Notes: generated from the letters alone by a model not told the origin. 64,000 nucleotides of DNA from Citricoccus muralis (GCF_029637705.1 NZ_CP121252.1:1612001-1676000), one strand, 5' to 3'. Positions 37,613 to 49,190 are shown, numbered from the stretch's first letter. Program-made: numbers and translations.

Positions 37613-38308
37613 CTACCAGCCGCGGGCCCGCCATTCGTCTAAGTGTGGCCGTTCTTGGCCGAGCGTGGTGCTCGCGCCGTGGCCGGGCAGCACGATGGTG
37701 TCGTCGTCATAGACGTCGAAAATCCGGGACGTGACATCGTCGAAGAGCTGCGTGAACCGCACTGAATCGTTCTGCGTATTTCCTACACCACCGGGAAACA
37801 GCGAGTCGCCCGTGAACAGCACGGTAGGTGCATCGGCGTCGGGAACAAAGGCCAAGGCGACCGAACCGGGAGTGTGGCCCCGAAGCCCGATGATGTCTAA
37901 CGAGATCCCATCAAAATGGGCGGCGTCGCCGTGATTCAACAGCACCTTCGGCGTCACCGATGTTTGTTCCTGAATTGCATCCGCGTCCGCGGTTCCCGCG
38001 GCCGTTGAGGTCTGGGTCTGTTCGGACACCTCGGCCAGCGCACGCACATGGTCCCAGTGCTGGTGAGTGGTGATGATGACGGCCAGGGTGGTGTGGCAGG
38101 GCGTGTCCACCGCTGCCGAGGCAAGGAGTTCCATGATGGCGGCCGGGTCGTCCGCAGCATCAATCAGCACCTGGGTTCCCGAGGTCTTCGACGTGATCAG
38201 ATAGACGTTGTTGTCCATCGACGACACCGAACGTGTCCGGATCGTTACTTCAGGAAGATCCTGGACGACAGTGATGGGGCCGGCGGTGCTGTGGGCTGAC
38301 GAAGACAT
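37613..38308 (-). CDS. Metallo-beta-lactamase-fold hydrolase (glyoxalase II-like)
   Basis: A 231-residue MBL-fold enzyme. Metal ligands are seen in TTHQHWDHVRAL, RGHTPGSVAL, FTGDSLFPG and VLPGHGAST. It fits the hydroxyacyl-thiol hydrolase group; in actinobacteria the thiol could be mycothiol. TACACT stands seven bases before ATG 38308, suggesting a leaderless transcript. It is convergent with tam and divergent from uvrA, the same position as in mycobacteria (from memory). Confidence 0.85.
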   Translation of the reverse strand: MSSSAHSTAGPITVVQDLPEVTIRTRSVSSMDNNVYLITSKTSGTQVLIDAADDPAAIMELLASAAVDTPCHTTLAVIITTHQHWDHVRALAEVSEQTQTSTAAGTADADAIQEQTSVTPKVLLNHGDAAHFDGISLDIIGLRGHTPGSVALAFVPDADAPTVLFTGDSLFPGGVGNTQNDSVRFTQLFDDVTSRIFDVYDDDTIVLPGHGASTTLGQERPHLDEWRARGW

Positions 38309-38405
38309 GAGACTCAGTGTAGAGATGGATCAGCCGCCCTGACTAGCTGGCCTGCGCTCCGTCCGGCGGTGTGCTGTTAGCGAACGACAGCACCACAGCA
38401 CGTGC

Positions 38406-38421
38406 TCGAATGTGCGTTCGA
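38406..38421. promoter_or_regulatory. LexA (SOS) box upstream of uvrA
   Basis: TCGAAT-GTGC-GTTCGA at 38406-38421 matches the actinobacterial SOS consensus TCGAAC-N4-GTTCGA in 11 of 12 defined positions. The -10 hexamer TACAGT (38435-38440) follows at 13 bases, so bound LexA would cover the -35 region. A 10-bp palindrome AGCACGTGCT (38397-38406) and a hairpin (GTGCTGT 38371-38377 with ACAGCAC 38387-38393) lie just upstream. Confidence 0.75.
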
Positions 38422-38480
38422 AGTCTTGCTGGCATACAGTAGATGTTGTTCCACTTCTTTATCGATGCGAGGATCACGCT

Positions 38481-41465
38481 GTGACTGTCTCAACCACTCC
38501 ATCACTTGATACCGACTCAGCGGCCCTGGCTTCCCGCCCGGAGGGTGCGCCTGCGAGTCGTCGGGGGAGTGCCACGCACGACCGGATCGTCGTCCAAGGG
38601 GCACGCGAACACAACTTGAAGAACGTCAACCTAGATATTCCACGCGACTCCATGGTCGTTTTTACCGGCCTATCCGGTTCCGGAAAATCATCATTGGCTT
38701 TCGACACGATTTTCGCCGAAGGCCAGCGGCGCTATGTGGAATCGCTGTCGTCGTATGCGCGTATGTTTTTGGGCCGGGTAGACAAGCCGGCCGTCGACTT
38801 CATCGAGGGCTTGTCTCCGGCAGTCTCGATCGACCAAAAATCGACCAACCGCAACCCGCGTTCAACCGTCGGCACGATTACCGAGGTTTTCGACTATATG
38901 CGTCTGCTGTGGGCGCGTATCGGCGTACCGCATTGTCCCGAATGCGGGGAACCTGCGAAACGCCAGTCGCCACAGCAGATCGTTGATCAGCTTTCTGAGT
39001 TGCCCACGAAAACTCGATTCCAGGTGCTCGCGCCGGTGGTGCGCGGTCGTAAGGGCGAGTTCGTGGACCTGTTCTCCAGCCTGTCTACGCAAGGCTTTTC
39101 CCGTGCCATTGTCGACGGCGAGATCGTGCAACTCACGGATCCGCCGAAGCTGAAGAAGCAGATCAAACACACCATTGCTGTGGTCATCGACCGTTTGGCA
39201 ATGAAGGACGGTATCCGTCAGCGGCTCACCGATTCGATTGAGACGGCGCTGAAGCTGGCCGAGGGGCTCGTCGTCGTGGATTTCGTGGACATCGAAGCCA
39301 CCGTCGACCCAGATCGTGCCAATGCGGGAGAGTTCCACGCCGTTGATGCCGACGGCCAACCCAAGTACCGCTCATTCTCGGAGAACCTGTCTTGCCCGAA
39401 TGGACACGAACAGACCATTGACGAGATTGAACCGCGCTCGTTCTCCTTCAACAACCCGTTTGGCGCTTGCTCAACCTGCACGGGTATTGGCTCTCAGCTC
39501 CAGGTGGATGAGGAACTCGTCATTCCGGACGAAGACCTCTCTCTGGAAGGCGGGGCCATCGCCCCGTGGTCCATCGGCAAGTCAACCGCCGAATACTGGC
39601 AGCGCCTGATGGCCGGGCTAGCGGACGAACTGGACTTCTCGCTCAAAACCCCGTGGAAAGATTTGCCCGCTAAAGCCCGTAAGGCACTTTTGCACGGCAA
39701 GGACTACAAGGTCGTGGTCCAATACCGCAACAGATTTGGCCGCGAACGAAAGTACAGCACCGGTTTCGAAGGTGTCATCGACTACATCAAGCGCAAGCAT
39801 CTCGAGACAGAGTCGGATCACGCACGTGACCGCTACGAGGCGTACATGCGCGAGATTCCTTGCCCTGCTTGCAAGGGCGCACGACTTAACCCCACCGCGC
39901 TTTCCGTGCTCGTGGGCGATAAGTCGATTGCCGAGGTATCGCGTCTTCCCATGGAAGAAGCCATTGCCTTCATGAATGATCTGGAACTCACCGATCGCGA
40001 TCTTCGCATCGCGGACCAGGTCCTCAAGGAAATCAAAGCACGGTTGCGCTTCCTCATCGACGTGGGTCTCGACTACCTGAATCTCGAACGTCCTGCAGGA
40101 ACCTTGTCGGGCGGCGAAGCCCAGCGGATTCGTCTCGCCACGCAGATCGGCTCAGGGTTGGTGGGCGTCCTGTACGTGCTCGATGAACCGTCCATTGGAT
40201 TGCACCAACGTGACAACCGCCGCCTGATTGAGACCCTGATCCGATTGCGGGACTTGGGCAACACTCTGATCGTTGTTGAGCACGATGAAGACACGATTGC
40301 TGAGGCGGACTGGATCGTCGACATTGGTCCCCGCGCCGGCGAACAGGGCGGTGAAATCGTCCATTCAGGTTCGTTGGAAGGACTCAAAGCCAACGAACGC
40401 TCCGTCACTGGTGATTACCTTTCCGGACGCCGCAGCATTGCCGTTCCGGAGACCCGACGTCCCCTTGATCCACAGCGTCAGCTCACTGTGGTGGGGGCCC
40501 GCGAGAATAATCTCCAAAACGTCAGCGTCGATTTCCCGCTAGGTGTGTTCACGGCCGTCACCGGTGTGTCCGGCTCGGGCAAGTCGACTCTAGTCAATGA
40601 GATTCTCTACAAGGTTCTCGCCAATCAGCTCAATGGCGCTCGACATGTTCCCGGCCGCCACAAGCGCGTCACCGGTGTGGACCTGCTCGACAAGGTGATT
40701 CACGTTGACCAGTCACCGATCGGGCGCACCCCACGCTCCAACCCGGCCACCTACACCGGAGTCTTCGACGCGATCCGCAAGCTATTCGCGGACACCCCGG
40801 AAGCGAAAGTCCGTGGTTATCAGGCCGGCCGGTTCTCGTTCAACATTAAGGGCGGTCGCTGTGAGGCCTGTTCCGGTGACGGAACCCTGAAGATCGAGAT
40901 GAACTTCCTCCCGGACGTCTACGTGCCCTGTGAGGTGTGCCAGGGGTCGCGCTACAACCGTGAGACGCTCGAGGTTCAGTACAAGGGCAAGACCATCGCC
41001 GAGGTACTCGATATGCCGATCTCGGAAGCAGCGGAGTTCTTCTCCGCATACACAAAGATCTCCCGGTATCTCGACACGCTGGTGGATGTCGGTCTCGGCT
41101 ACGTGCGACTGGGACAACCCGCAACCACCCTGTCGGGTGGCGAGGCCCAGCGCGTGAAACTTGCCACGGAACTGCAGCGCCGATCCAACGGGCGCAGCAT
41201 CTATGTGCTGGATGAGCCCACCACCGGGCTGCATTTCGAAGACATCCGTCGCTTGCTCGGTGTGCTCAATCGTCTTGTCGAGAAGGGCAACACTGTGGTC
41301 ACCATCGAGCACAATCTGGATGTCATCAAGTCGGCCGACTATGTGATCGACTTAGGTCCAGAAGGCGGCTCCGGTGGCGGAACGATCGTCACCACCGGTA
41401 CCCCTGAGGAAGTAGCCACGGTGGCTGAGAGCTACACGGGTCAGTTCCTCGCCGAAGTGCTCTGA
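38481..41465 (+). CDS. uvrA: Excinuclease ABC subunit A
   Basis: UvrA is the damage-sensing ATPase of nucleotide excision repair. The 994 residues contain two ABC units: Walker [13 protein letters not shown] with [19 protein letters not shown], and [13 protein letters not shown] with [15 protein letters not shown]. Zinc-binding Cys pairs lie in HCPECGEP with the later ACSTCTG region and in [10 protein letters not shown] with CEVCQG. GTG 38481 is preferred because GAGGA lies eight bases before it; about 30 variable residues precede the conserved [15 protein letters not shown]. Expression is expected to be DNA-damage inducible through the upstream LexA box. Confidence 0.97.
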   Translation: MTVSTTPSLDTDSAALASRPEGAPASRRGSATHDRIVVQGAREHNLKNVNLDIPRDSMVVFTGLSGSGKSSLAFDTIFAEGQRRYVESLSSYARMFLGRVDKPAVDFIEGLSPAVSIDQKSTNRNPRSTVGTITEVFDYMRLLWARIGVPHCPECGEPAKRQSPQQIVDQLSELPTKTRFQVLAPVVRGRKGEFVDLFSSLSTQGFSRAIVDGEIVQLTDPPKLKKQIKHTIAVVIDRLAMKDGIRQRLTDSIETALKLAEGLVVVDFVDIEATVDPDRANAGEFHAVDADGQPKYRSFSENLSCPNGHEQTIDEIEPRSFSFNNPFGACSTCTGIGSQLQVDEELVIPDEDLSLEGGAIAPWSIGKSTAEYWQRLMAGLADELDFSLKTPWKDLPAKARKALLHGKDYKVVVQYRNRFGRERKYSTGFEGVIDYIKRKHLETESDHARDRYEAYMREIPCPACKGARLNPTALSVLVGDKSIAEVSRLPMEEAIAFMNDLELTDRDLRIADQVLKEIKARLRFLIDVGLDYLNLERPAGTLSGGEAQRIRLATQIGSGLVGVLYVLDEPSIGLHQRDNRRLIETLIRLRDLGNTLIVVEHDEDTIAEADWIVDIGPRAGEQGGEIVHSGSLEGLKANERSVTGDYLSGRRSIAVPETRRPLDPQRQLTVVGARENNLQNVSVDFPLGVFTAVTGVSGSGKSTLVNEILYKVLANQLNGARHVPGRHKRVTGVDLLDKVIHVDQSPIGRTPRSNPATYTGVFDAIRKLFADTPEAKVRGYQAGRFSFNIKGGRCEACSGDGTLKIEMNFLPDVYVPCEVCQGSRYNRETLEVQYKGKTIAEVLDMPISEAAEFFSAYTKISRYLDTLVDVGLGYVRLGQPATTLSGGEAQRVKLATELQRRSNGRSIYVLDEPTTGLHFEDIRRLLGVLNRLVEKGNTVVTIEHNLDVIKSADYVIDLGPEGGSGGGTIVTTGTPEEVATVAESYTGQFLAEVL

Positions 41466-41543
41466 GCTGCGCGGACCGAAACCATCCTCGGCGTGAGGCC
41501 GATAGGATGTAGTTGCACAAGATGAAGCGAGGAAAGGCCAGAC

Positions 41544-42221
41544 GTGGCTCCTAGCAACGCCGTGCGGACTAGCGTGCGCACCATGTTGAAGACGACCTGC
41601 CGCCCCGAGGTGACGGGTCTCGAGAACGTGCCCGAGTCCGGGGGATTCATCGTCGCTTCCAATCACCTTTCGTTCTTCGATTCCGTGATCATCCAGGCCA
41701 TGAGCCCGCGCATGGTGCACTTTTTCGCTAAGGCAGAGTACTTCAATCGCACCGGGATCCGCGGCCGAATGATGAAGGGGTTTTTCGAGTCTGTCGGCTC
41801 GATTCCTGTTGAACGTGGTGAGCAGGCCGCATCCGTTGCAGCGTTGGAAGAACTCGTTCAGCTCGTCGAATCAGGTCACGGGGTGGGCATCTATCCGGAA
41901 GGCACCCGCTCCCGCGACGGTCGTCTCTATCGTGGTCGCACCGGAGTTGGTTGGTTGGCACTCGCTACAGGTGCTCCTGTCGTGCCGGTGGGTCTAGCGG
42001 ACACTGATCGTCTGCAGCCCCCAGGGCGGACCATGGCTCTGCCGCATAAATTCACGATGACCATTGGCAAGCCCATCCAGGTGGAGCAGTTGGGCCGCAA
42101 ACACTCCTTGCCGGTCCGCCGACAAACCACGGAACGGATCATGGACGCAATCGCCGCGATTACCGGACAAGAACGCGTCGACCAATATAATTCGACTTCC
42201 CATCCCGATTCTTCGCGCTAG
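41544..42221 (+). CDS. plsC: 1-acyl-sn-glycerol-3-phosphate acyltransferase
   Basis: PlsC adds the second acyl chain in phosphatidic acid synthesis at the membrane. The 225 residues contain block [12 protein letters not shown] (His-x4-Asp), block [15 protein letters not shown], block [27 protein letters not shown] and block IV PVVPVGL. GTG 41544 has GAGGAAAGG upstream. A -10-like TAGGAT (41503-41508) lies 35 bases before it. It stands between uvrA and uvrC but has no evident repair role. Confidence 0.93.
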   Translation: MAPSNAVRTSVRTMLKTTCRPEVTGLENVPESGGFIVASNHLSFFDSVIIQAMSPRMVHFFAKAEYFNRTGIRGRMMKGFFESVGSIPVERGEQAASVAALEELVQLVESGHGVGIYPEGTRSRDGRLYRGRTGVGWLALATGAPVVPVGLADTDRLQPPGRTMALPHKFTMTIGKPIQVEQLGRKHSLPVRRQTTERIMDAIAAITGQERVDQYNSTSHPDSSR

Positions 42222-42259
42222 GCGGCGCCAACAGGGCCTCACAGCATTCCAGGAGCAGA

Positions 42260-44203
42260 GTGGCTGATCCAGCAACGTACCGTCCCGCAACGGGGGAGAT
42301 TCCCACCCGGCCCGGTGTGTACCGCTTCAAGGACGATCAAAGTCGCGTAATCTATGTCGGCAAGGCGAAAAACCTTCGGTCACGACTGACCTCATACTTC
42401 GCTCGTCCGGAGACACTGCACGCCAAAACTCGCGCCATGGTTCACACGGCCGCCGGGGTTGAATGGACCGTCGTCGGCTCAGAGCTAGAGGCCATCCAGC
42501 TTGAATACACCTGGATCAAGCAATACACGCCGCGATTCAACATCATGTATCGCGACGACAAGTCATATCCGTACCTCGCGGTGACGATGGATGAAAAGTA
42601 TCCGCGCGTGATGGTGATGCGCGGCGATCGTCGCAAAGGGGTGAAATATTTCGGCCCCTTCCACCCGGCCAAGGCTATTCGGGAGACCGTTGACCGTATG
42701 CTCCGCGTCTTTCCGGTCCGTACTTGCTCGGCTGGAGTCTTCCGTCGCGCAGAAATGTCAGGGCGTCCCTGTCTGATGGGCTACATCGACAAGTGCTCGG
42801 CGCCCTGTGTGGGCCGCATTTCTGTCGAAGACCACTACCGACTGGCTGAAGACTTCTGCAATTTCATGACGGGAAATGTCTCTGGATACCTGCGTGAACT
42901 TGAGGCCGAAATGAAGTCGGCCGTTGACGAACTGCGCTATGAAGATGCTGCACGCCGTCGCGATGACATCGCCGCATTGAAGCGCGTCTTCGAGCGCAAC
43001 GCCGTCGTACTATCGGAGAATACCGAAGCGGATGTTTTCGCCTTCGCCGAAGACGAACTCGAGGCAGCAGTCCAGGTATTCCACATTCGCGGCGGAAGAA
43101 TCCGTGGGCAACGCGGCTGGGTGGTCGAGAAGGTCGAAGAAACCACGAGTGAACAGCTCGTTCAGCAGCTGATCCAGCAGGTCTATGGTGATCTCGACGA
43201 TGTCTCCCGCATTCCAGCAGAGGTCTTGGTCCCGGCCCTACCTTCAGAGCCAGAGGAGCTCTCCGAGTGGCTTACCGAACGGCGGGGGAGCCGAGTCGAC
43301 TTGCGAGTTCCGCGACGCGGTGACAAAAAAGCTCTGTTGGAGACTGTGGCCGAAAACGCGGATTTGGCCCTCCGATCTCACAAGACCAAACGTTCCGGGG
43401 ATATCACCACGCGCTCGGCTGCTCTGCGGGAACTCCAGGACGCGCTGGAACTCCCGGAACCCCTGCTGCGTATCGAGTGCTACGACATCTCCCATGTGCA
43501 GGGGACCAATGTGGTTGGCTCCATGGTCGTGGTGGAAGACGGCCTCCCACAGAAGTCTGCTTACCGAAAATTCGCTGTTACAGGTGATGCGGCCCGCGAT
43601 GACACCACGGCCATGCATGACGTCCTCACAAGACGCTTCAAGAGCTATCTCCGGGAGCAAACAGAAACCCCCGAAGTAGTCAGCGGCGAGATCGACGAGG
43701 ACGACACCAGCGAGAAGAAGAGATTTTCTTACCCACCATCACTCGTCGTCGTGGACGGTGGGCCCGCGCAGGTTTCGTCCGCCCAATCGGCCCTCATTGA
43801 ACTTGGCGTCACGGATATTCCGGTCGTCGGCCTGGCGAAGCGCCTCGAAGAGCTGTGGCTGCCCGGAGAGGAGTTCCCGGTGGTGCTTCCACGCACCTCA
43901 GAAGGGCTCTACCTGCTGCAGCGGATCCGCGACGAATCCCACCGTTTCGCGATTTCGTTCCACCGTGACAAACGCTCAAAATCCATGGTTCAGTCCGCTT
44001 TGGACGAGATCCCTGGGTTGGGGCCAGCGAAACGAAAACTCTTGCTGAAGCAGTTCGGATCGATCAAGCGTCTGCGTGCAGCAAGCATCGACGAGCTCAC
44101 GGCCGTCAAAGGAATCGGACCTCAATTGGCGCAAGCCATTCGAGAAAATCTCGGCACCAAAGACTCGGCGAAGAGCAAGGACTCGGCAGAGTCGGTAGGC
44201 TGA
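42260..44203 (+). CDS. uvrC: Excinuclease ABC subunit C
   Basis: UvrC makes both incisions around the lesion. The 647 residues hold the GIY-YIG nuclease (about 15-95, [26 protein letters not shown]), a Cys-containing segment [14 protein letters not shown] with [16 protein letters not shown], the UVR domain (about 210-245), the RNase H-like second nuclease ([24 protein letters not shown], with [13 protein letters not shown] and [10 protein letters not shown]) and C-terminal helix-hairpin-helix motifs ([28 protein letters not shown]). GTG 42260 follows AGGAGCA by 4 bases. The end of the gene carries a -10 hexamer for rapZ. Confidence 0.97.
   Translation: MADPATYRPATGEIPTRPGVYRFKDDQSRVIYVGKAKNLRSRLTSYFARPETLHAKTRAMVHTAAGVEWTVVGSELEAIQLEYTWIKQYTPRFNIMYRDDKSYPYLAVTMDEKYPRVMVMRGDRRKGVKYFGPFHPAKAIRETVDRMLRVFPVRTCSAGVFRRAEMSGRPCLMGYIDKCSAPCVGRISVEDHYRLAEDFCNFMTGNVSGYLRELEAEMKSAVDELRYEDAARRRDDIAALKRVFERNAVVLSENTEADVFAFAEDELEAAVQVFHIRGGRIRGQRGWVVEKVEETTSEQLVQQLIQQVYGDLDDVSRIPAEVLVPALPSEPEELSEWLTERRGSRVDLRVPRRGDKKALLETVAENADLALRSHKTKRSGDITTRSAALRELQDALELPEPLLRIECYDISHVQGTNVVGSMVVVEDGLPQKSAYRKFAVTGDAARDDTTAMHDVLTRRFKSYLREQTETPEVVSGEIDEDDTSEKKRFSYPPSLVVVDGGPAQVSSAQSALIELGVTDIPVVGLAKRLEELWLPGEEFPVVLPRTSEGLYLLQRIRDESHRFAISFHRDKRSKSMVQSALDEIPGLGPAKRKLLLKQFGSIKRLRAASIDELTAVKGIGPQLAQAIRENLGTKDSAKSKDSAESVG
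44196..44201 (+). promoter_or_regulatory. -10 box for possible leaderless rapZ mRNA
   Basis: TAGGCT (44196-44201) overlaps the uvrC stop codon and is six bases before ATG 44208. The same hexamer stands before polA and zwf. Confidence 0.4.
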
Positions 44204-44207
44204 CGGT

Positions 44208-45101
44208 ATGACTGAAGAGCTGACACCGGTCAAACCGCCCACCAAGGAAGTCTTAATCGTCACCGGCATGTCCGGTGCCGGCCGAACGACGGCCGCGCAC
44301 GCTTTGGAAGACCAGGGTTGGTACGTCGTCGAAAACCTACCACCCCAGCTGTTCAGCACCCTCGCCGCATTATTGGGCAAGAGCCCGGAGTCCGAGCTTA
44401 AGCTGGCACTGGTTGTCGACGTACGCACCAAAGAATTCTTCTACGACCTCCAGGAATCCCTGGCACAGCTCTCCACCGACGGCGTCGAATATCGAATTTT
44501 GTTCCTCGATGCCGCCGACGATGTGCTCGTCCGCAGGTTCGAATCCGGGCGACGGCCCCACCCCCTGCAGAGCGGGGGACGGATCTCTGACGGCATCGCT
44601 GTGGAACGCCGGGTACTCGCCGAGCTCAAGGAACAGGCCGAGCTCGTCGTCGACACCACGGAGATGAACGTCCATGCGCTTGCCAAATCCATGGTGGAGT
44701 TGTTCTCCGAGAACGGCCCGGTGGTGCTGCGGCTCAACGTGATGAGTTTCGGGTTCAAGTACGGCATTCCGCAGGACACGAACTTCCTGGCGGACGTCCG
44801 ATTCATCACGAATCCTCATTGGGTGCCCGAGTTGCGTCACCTCACCGGTCAGGATGCTGCTGTTTCCGAATTTGTTCTGGTCCAAGAAGGGGCGGAGACG
44901 TTCGTTGATCGGTACGTGCATGCGCTCCAGCCCGTGCTGGAAGGCTACCGTCGCGAGAACAAGCACTACGCTACCTTCGCCATCGGCTGCACGGGCGGCA
45001 AGCACCGCTCTGTCGCGATCGCCGAAGCACTGGCCCACCGTCTGGGCCAGCAACCACGCGTCATGGTGAAGACTCACCATCGGGACCTGGGGCGCGAATG
45101 A
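44208..45101 (+). CDS. rapZ: RNase adapter protein RapZ / YvcJ nucleotide-binding protein
   Basis: A 297-residue P-loop protein. Walker A is IVTGMSGAGRTTAAHALED, and the C-terminal domain shows VMSFGFKYGIPQDTNFLADVRFITNPHWVPELRHLTGQD and the FAIGCTGGKHRSVAIAEALAHRL motif. E. coli RapZ guides RNase E to a small RNA of amino sugar synthesis; in Gram-positives YvcJ binds GTP and its role is less clear. It overlaps yvcK by four bases, and the rapZ-yvcK-whiA trio is conserved across Gram-positives. Confidence 0.95.
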   Translation: MTEELTPVKPPTKEVLIVTGMSGAGRTTAAHALEDQGWYVVENLPPQLFSTLAALLGKSPESELKLALVVDVRTKEFFYDLQESLAQLSTDGVEYRILFLDAADDVLVRRFESGRRPHPLQSGGRISDGIAVERRVLAELKEQAELVVDTTEMNVHALAKSMVELFSENGPVVLRLNVMSFGFKYGIPQDTNFLADVRFITNPHWVPELRHLTGQDAAVSEFVLVQEGAETFVDRYVHALQPVLEGYRRENKHYATFAIGCTGGKHRSVAIAEALAHRLGQQPRVMVKTHHRDLGRE

Positions 45102-46138
45102 GTCTCCATTTCACAGGGCAGCTGCCGCTGACCCCACTTCCGACCCCGGTGACTCGGCAAAGAAGCCACTACGACCCGGCCTTGTCCGTCACCGCACTGG
45201 GAGGCGGGCACGGGCTCTACGCGACCCTGTCTGCACTGCGACTCATTGCGGGTGAAATCACAGCCATTGTGACGGTGGCCGACGATGGGGGATCCTCCGG
45301 GACCATCCGTCAGGAGATGGACGTGTTGCCACCGGGCGACCTGCGCATGGCACTGGCTGCCCTCTGCGACGACACAGACTGGGGCCGCACCTGGCACGAC
45401 ACCCTCCAGTACCGGTTCAGCACCCGACCAGATTCGGAAGGAACCCTGAACAATCATGCCCTGGGCAATCTCCTGATCGTGGCCCTGTGGGAACAGCTGG
45501 GCAATCCGGTGGATGGGTTGCGCTGGGCCGGAGCTTTGTTAGGTGCTCGCGGATCCGTTTTACCGATGTCGACCGTGCCGTTGACGATCTCCGGCACGGT
45601 GCTGGCGGACCATGACAACGGCGGACTCACGACCCGAACCGTTTCTGGACAGGTCGCCCTCGCCACCGCAGCGGCTCAGGGTCGGGTAAGTCATATCTCG
45701 CTTTTCCCAGCGGATGCACCGGCCACACCCGAATCACTTGAGGCGATGGAGCTGGCAGACTGGGTCATACTCGGTCCCGGCTCCTGGTACACCTCCGTGC
45801 TTCCGCACCTGTTGCTCCCGCAGCAGCGTGATGCGGTATGCTCCACTCCGGCCCGTCGCGCCCTGGTGATGAACCTAGAATCGGATACCTCCGAAACCAC
45901 TGGGATGTCTCCGGCCGACCACCTCAATGTTCTGCAAAGCTACGCACCCAATCTCACGCTCGACGTAATCATCGCCGACCCGGATGTGATCACCCAGCGT
46001 GACGAGTTCCGGGCCGCCGCTGAGGCGCTGAAGGCCGAGGTTGTCTTTAGTAGAGTGATGAGCAAGCAAAGCCCGGGCGTCCACGATCCACTACGACTGG
46101 CTGTTGCACTTCACGAAGCGTTTGACCGCTTCGACTGA
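45098..46138 (+). CDS. YvcK/CofD-like gluconeogenesis factor
   Basis: A 346-residue protein of the CofD-like family. The N-terminal [17 protein letters not shown] nucleotide loop, [34 protein letters not shown] and [18 protein letters not shown] match YvcK. It binds UDP-sugars in relatives and is needed for growth on gluconeogenic carbon sources and for cell-wall balance. A 30-residue variable N-terminus precedes the conserved region; ATG 45098 overlaps the rapZ stop (ATGA). Confidence 0.93.
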   Translation: MSLHFTGQLPLTPLPTPVTRQRSHYDPALSVTALGGGHGLYATLSALRLIAGEITAIVTVADDGGSSGTIRQEMDVLPPGDLRMALAALCDDTDWGRTWHDTLQYRFSTRPDSEGTLNNHALGNLLIVALWEQLGNPVDGLRWAGALLGARGSVLPMSTVPLTISGTVLADHDNGGLTTRTVSGQVALATAAAQGRVSHISLFPADAPATPESLEAMELADWVILGPGSWYTSVLPHLLLPQQRDAVCSTPARRALVMNLESDTSETTGMSPADHLNVLQSYAPNLTLDVIIADPDVITQRDEFRAAAEALKAEVVFSRVMSKQSPGVHDPLRLAVALHEAFDRFD

Positions 46139-46190
46139 TCCTCCGGATTCAACTGGGTCCACGTCCATCGCAAGGAAAGCAGGCACAGGT

Positions 46191-47174
46191 ATGGCATTGA
46201 CCGCCGCCGTCAAGGAAGAGCTCGCGCACGTCAAGGCTCTGCGCAGCTCAGAACGACGAGCAGAGGTCGCTTCGACCCTGCGCTTCGCGGGCGGACTGTA
46301 CCTGGTCAACAATCGGATCGTGATCGAGGCTGAACTCGATTACGAGGCCGCCGCAAAACGACTGCGGACGGCAATCTCCGAGGTATACGGCAACACCTCC
46401 GACATGGTGGTCGTCTCCGGTGGCAATCTGCGACGCGGATCCCGCTATGTCATTCGCGTGATTAAAGATGGTGCTGCCCTGGCGCGTCAGACCGGACTCG
46501 TGGACGCTCGTGGACGCCAGGTGCTGGGTCTTCCCGCGACCGTGGTGAACGGATCGGTGGCCGATGCCGAAGCTGTGTGGCGCGGAGCGTTCCTCGCTCA
46601 CGGATCGCTGACGGAACCAGGGCGCTCTTCCGCACTTGAGATCACTTGCCCCGGTCCGGAGGCCGCGCTGGCTTTGGTCGGCTCGGCACGCCGGCTCGGA
46701 GTCATCGCCAAGGCCCGCGAGGTGCGGCAGGTGGATCGTGTGGTCATTCGTGACGGCGACGCCATCGCCACCATGCTGCGCCGGATGGGGGCCACGGACA
46801 CCGTGAACATTTGGGAAGAACGCCGCACGCGCAAAGAGGTGCGCGCCGGAGCGAATCGTCTGGCCAACTTCGACGACGCCAATCTGCGCCGGTCCGCTCA
46901 GGCCGCCGTTGCCGCTGGCGCCCGCGTTTCTCGCGCGCTGGAGATTCTCGGGGATGACGTCCCTGACCACCTCAAGTACGCCGGTGAGTTGCGCATTGAG
47001 CACAAACAGGCTTCTCTCGATGAGCTGGGCCGCCTGGCGCAGCCCCCGATGACGAAAGATGCTGTGGCGGGCCGGATTCGTCGACTGCTGGCGATGGCCG
47101 ACAAGCGTGCCGCGGAAGAGGGCATTCCGAACACCGACGATGCGGTCACCGCGGAGCTGCTCGACGACGAGTAA
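46191..47174 (+). CDS. whiA: DNA-binding protein WhiA
   Basis: WhiA combines a LAGLIDADG homing-endonuclease-like domain (about 1-210, without catalytic residues) with a C-terminal helix-turn-helix. The 327 residues match the family: [47 protein letters not shown], and the HTH region [26 protein letters not shown]. In Streptomyces it co-activates division and sporulation genes with WhiB; here it probably regulates division. ATG 46191 is preferred to a longer frame; AAGGAAAG lies about 12 bases upstream. Confidence 0.96.
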   Translation: MALTAAVKEELAHVKALRSSERRAEVASTLRFAGGLYLVNNRIVIEAELDYEAAAKRLRTAISEVYGNTSDMVVVSGGNLRRGSRYVIRVIKDGAALARQTGLVDARGRQVLGLPATVVNGSVADAEAVWRGAFLAHGSLTEPGRSSALEITCPGPEAALALVGSARRLGVIAKAREVRQVDRVVIRDGDAIATMLRRMGATDTVNIWEERRTRKEVRAGANRLANFDDANLRRSAQAAVAAGARVSRALEILGDDVPDHLKYAGELRIEHKQASLDELGRLAQPPMTKDAVAGRIRRLLAMADKRAAEEGIPNTDDAVTAELLDDE

Positions 47175-47193
47175 TCTGCCCTGAATGCGCGTT

Positions 47194-47241
47194 GAGTTCA
47201 GTGTCACACCGCGACATTCAGCGTCGCTGAGAGCTGAACTC
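47194..47241. repeat. Nested inverted repeats between whiA and sodA
   Basis: GAGTTCAG (47194-47201) pairs with CTGAACTC (47234-47241). Inside, GCGAC (47211-47215) pairs with GTCGC (47222-47226). No U-tract follows, so it may be a weak whiA terminator or an operator. The right arm touches the TTGACG box before sodA. Confidence 0.5.
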
Positions 47242-47273
47242 TTGACGACCCTCCCGGGGCAAGTGCCTAGTAT
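47242..47273 (+). promoter_or_regulatory. Candidate sodA promoter
   Basis: TTGACG (47242-47247) and TAGTAT (47268-47273) are good hexamers, but the 20-bp spacer is longer than ideal. A start near 47280 would give a leader of about 45 bases. Confidence 0.4.
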
Positions 47274-47324
47274 GGGATAGACGCCTCTTCACAGGCATCA
47301 ATCAATTCGCAACAAGGAGGAATT

Positions 47325-47942
47325 GTGGCTGAATTTACTCTGCCCGAACTGCCCTACGACTACGCAGCACTCGAGCCGCACATCTCGGCTCGCATCATGG
47401 AGCTACATCACGACAAGCACCACGCGACCTACGTGAAGGGCGCCAATACCGCTCTCGAGAAGCTCGCCGCCGCTCGTGAGGCCGAGGACTTCGGTGCTAT
47501 CAACCAACTGTCGAAGGACCTCGCCTTCAACCTGGGGGGTCACACCAACCACTCGATCTTCTGGAAGAACCTCTCCCCGGAGGGTGGCGACAAACCAGAA
47601 GGCGAGCTGGCCGCCGCCATCGACGAGTACTTTGGCTCCTTCGACAAGTTCCGCGCCCACTTCAAGGCCGCAGCGCTGGGCATCCAGGGCTCCGGTTGGG
47701 CCATCCTGGCCTACGAGCCGGTGGGGGGGAACCTGGTCATCGAGCAGTTCTACGACCAGCAGAACGGTGTGCCGGTCGCGACCATTCCGCTGTTCCAGCT
47801 GGACATGTGGGAGCACGCTTTCTACCTCGACTACCAGAACGTCAAGGCTGACTATGTCGACGCCATCTGGAACATCGTGAACTGGGCTGATGTGGCCGAG
47901 CGCTTCGCAGCAGCTCGCTCCGGCGCTCAGAAGCTGGTCTGA
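47325..47942 (+). CDS. sodA: Superoxide dismutase (Fe/Mn family)
   Basis: SodA dismutates superoxide to hydrogen peroxide and oxygen. The 205 residues carry the metal ligands in MELHHDKHH (His28), [15 protein letters not shown] and [13 protein letters not shown] (Asp160, His164). Iron and manganese forms cannot be separated reliably by eye. GTG 47325 has a near-perfect AAGGAGGA site six bases upstream. No signal peptide is present. A nearby manganese-responsive terC gene may be relevant to metal supply. A strong hairpin terminator follows. Confidence 0.96.
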   Translation: MAEFTLPELPYDYAALEPHISARIMELHHDKHHATYVKGANTALEKLAAAREAEDFGAINQLSKDLAFNLGGHTNHSIFWKNLSPEGGDKPEGELAAAIDEYFGSFDKFRAHFKAAALGIQGSGWAILAYEPVGGNLVIEQFYDQQNGVPVATIPLFQLDMWEHAFYLDYQNVKADYVDAIWNIVNWADVAERFAAARSGAQKLV

Positions 47943-47955
47943 CACCCATGACCAC

Positions 47956-47999
47956 CGAGCCCGGCCGACCTCCTTTCCACAGGCGGTCGGCCGGGCTCG
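47956..47999 (+). terminator. Terminator after sodA
   Basis: A 15-bp perfect stem (47956-47970 with 47985-47999) has a 14-base loop. The U-tract is weak (CTTC). Confidence 0.75.
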
Positions 48000-48134
48000 C
48001 TTCATGACCGGCTACGCTGTCACCTGGGTCGCAGTACCCGGTCCTCTTGTATTTCCCTTCCTATCGTCTTCGGTCAACCGACCGCTGGACACCGCTGAGT
48101 ATCACCCCGGAATCTTGCTGGAAAGGCTTTACAC

Positions 48135-49142
48135 ATGACAAAGATCGCCATCAACGGATTCGGTCGCATCGGTCGCAACGCACTCCGTGTGATCCAAGAG
48201 CGCCACCCCGAACTCGAGCTCGTCGCCGTCAACGACCTGGCCGCCCCCGAGGACCTGCTGTATCTCGTCAAGTACGACACGATTCTGGGCCGCTACCCCG
48301 GAGAGATTTCACTGGAAGAGGGACGCCTGAAAGTCGGGGACCGGAGCATCGCGTTCTTCCAGCAGAAGGACCCCGCACAGCTACCCTGGGCGGAGCTGGA
48401 GGTCGACATCGTCGTCGAGTGCACCGGCCGGTTCAACAAGGGACCAGAGGCCCGCAAGCACATCGAAGCTGGAGCCCGCAAGGTCGTGCTCTCAGCACCC
48501 GGCAAAGAGGTCGATGGCACCTTCGTGATGGGTATCAACCACGAGACCTACGACGGCGCCAGCATGGACGTCGTGTCCTCGGCGTCCTGCACCACCAATT
48601 GCCTGGCGCCCCTGGTGAAGGTGCTGCACGACAACTTCGGCATCGTCGACGGCATCATGACCACGATCCATGCCTACACCGGGGATCAGAACCTGCACGA
48701 CAACCCGCACCCCAAGGACCGTCGTCGCGCCCGTGCCGCCGCGCAGAATATGGTGCCCACCTCGACCGGCGCGGCCAAAGCCATCGGCGAGGTCATCCCT
48801 GAGCTCAGCGGCAAACTCGACGGCTTCGCCATGCGCGTTCCGACCGTTACCGGTTCCGCCACTGACTTGACGGTTGAATTGTCGCGCCACGCTGAGGTAG
48901 AAGAAATCAACGAGGCGTTCCGTCTGGCCTCGGAGTCGGCTGGCCTCAAGGGTCGCCTGGTGTACTCCGAAGATCCGATCGTCTCCACCGACATCATCAC
49001 TTCGCCAGCGGCGTGTACCTTTGACGCGCCGTTGACGAAGAGCATCGGCAAGACCGTCAAGGTGATCGGCTGGTATGACAACGAATACGGTTACACCGTC
49101 CAGCTGATCGACCTGGTGGAATACGTCGCCGAGAAGCTCTGA
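48135..49142 (+). CDS. gap: Glyceraldehyde-3-phosphate dehydrogenase
   Basis: Gap oxidises glyceraldehyde 3-phosphate to 1,3-bisphosphoglycerate with NAD. The 335 residues show [24 protein letters not shown] with catalytic Cys152, and [18 protein letters not shown] near the end. The [12 protein letters not shown] loop is compatible with NAD use. ATG 48135 has GGAAAGG about nine bases upstream. It begins a gap-pgk-tpiA-secG run with short gaps. Confidence 0.97.
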   Translation: MTKIAINGFGRIGRNALRVIQERHPELELVAVNDLAAPEDLLYLVKYDTILGRYPGEISLEEGRLKVGDRSIAFFQQKDPAQLPWAELEVDIVVECTGRFNKGPEARKHIEAGARKVVLSAPGKEVDGTFVMGINHETYDGASMDVVSSASCTTNCLAPLVKVLHDNFGIVDGIMTTIHAYTGDQNLHDNPHPKDRRRARAAAQNMVPTSTGAAKAIGEVIPELSGKLDGFAMRVPTVTGSATDLTVELSRHAEVEEINEAFRLASESAGLKGRLVYSEDPIVSTDIITSPAACTFDAPLTKSIGKTVKVIGWYDNEYGYTVQLIDLVEYVAEKL

Positions 49143-49190
49143 TCCTCGACACGAAGGCAACCCGACTCCGCGCAGAGGCGCCGGGCTGTC

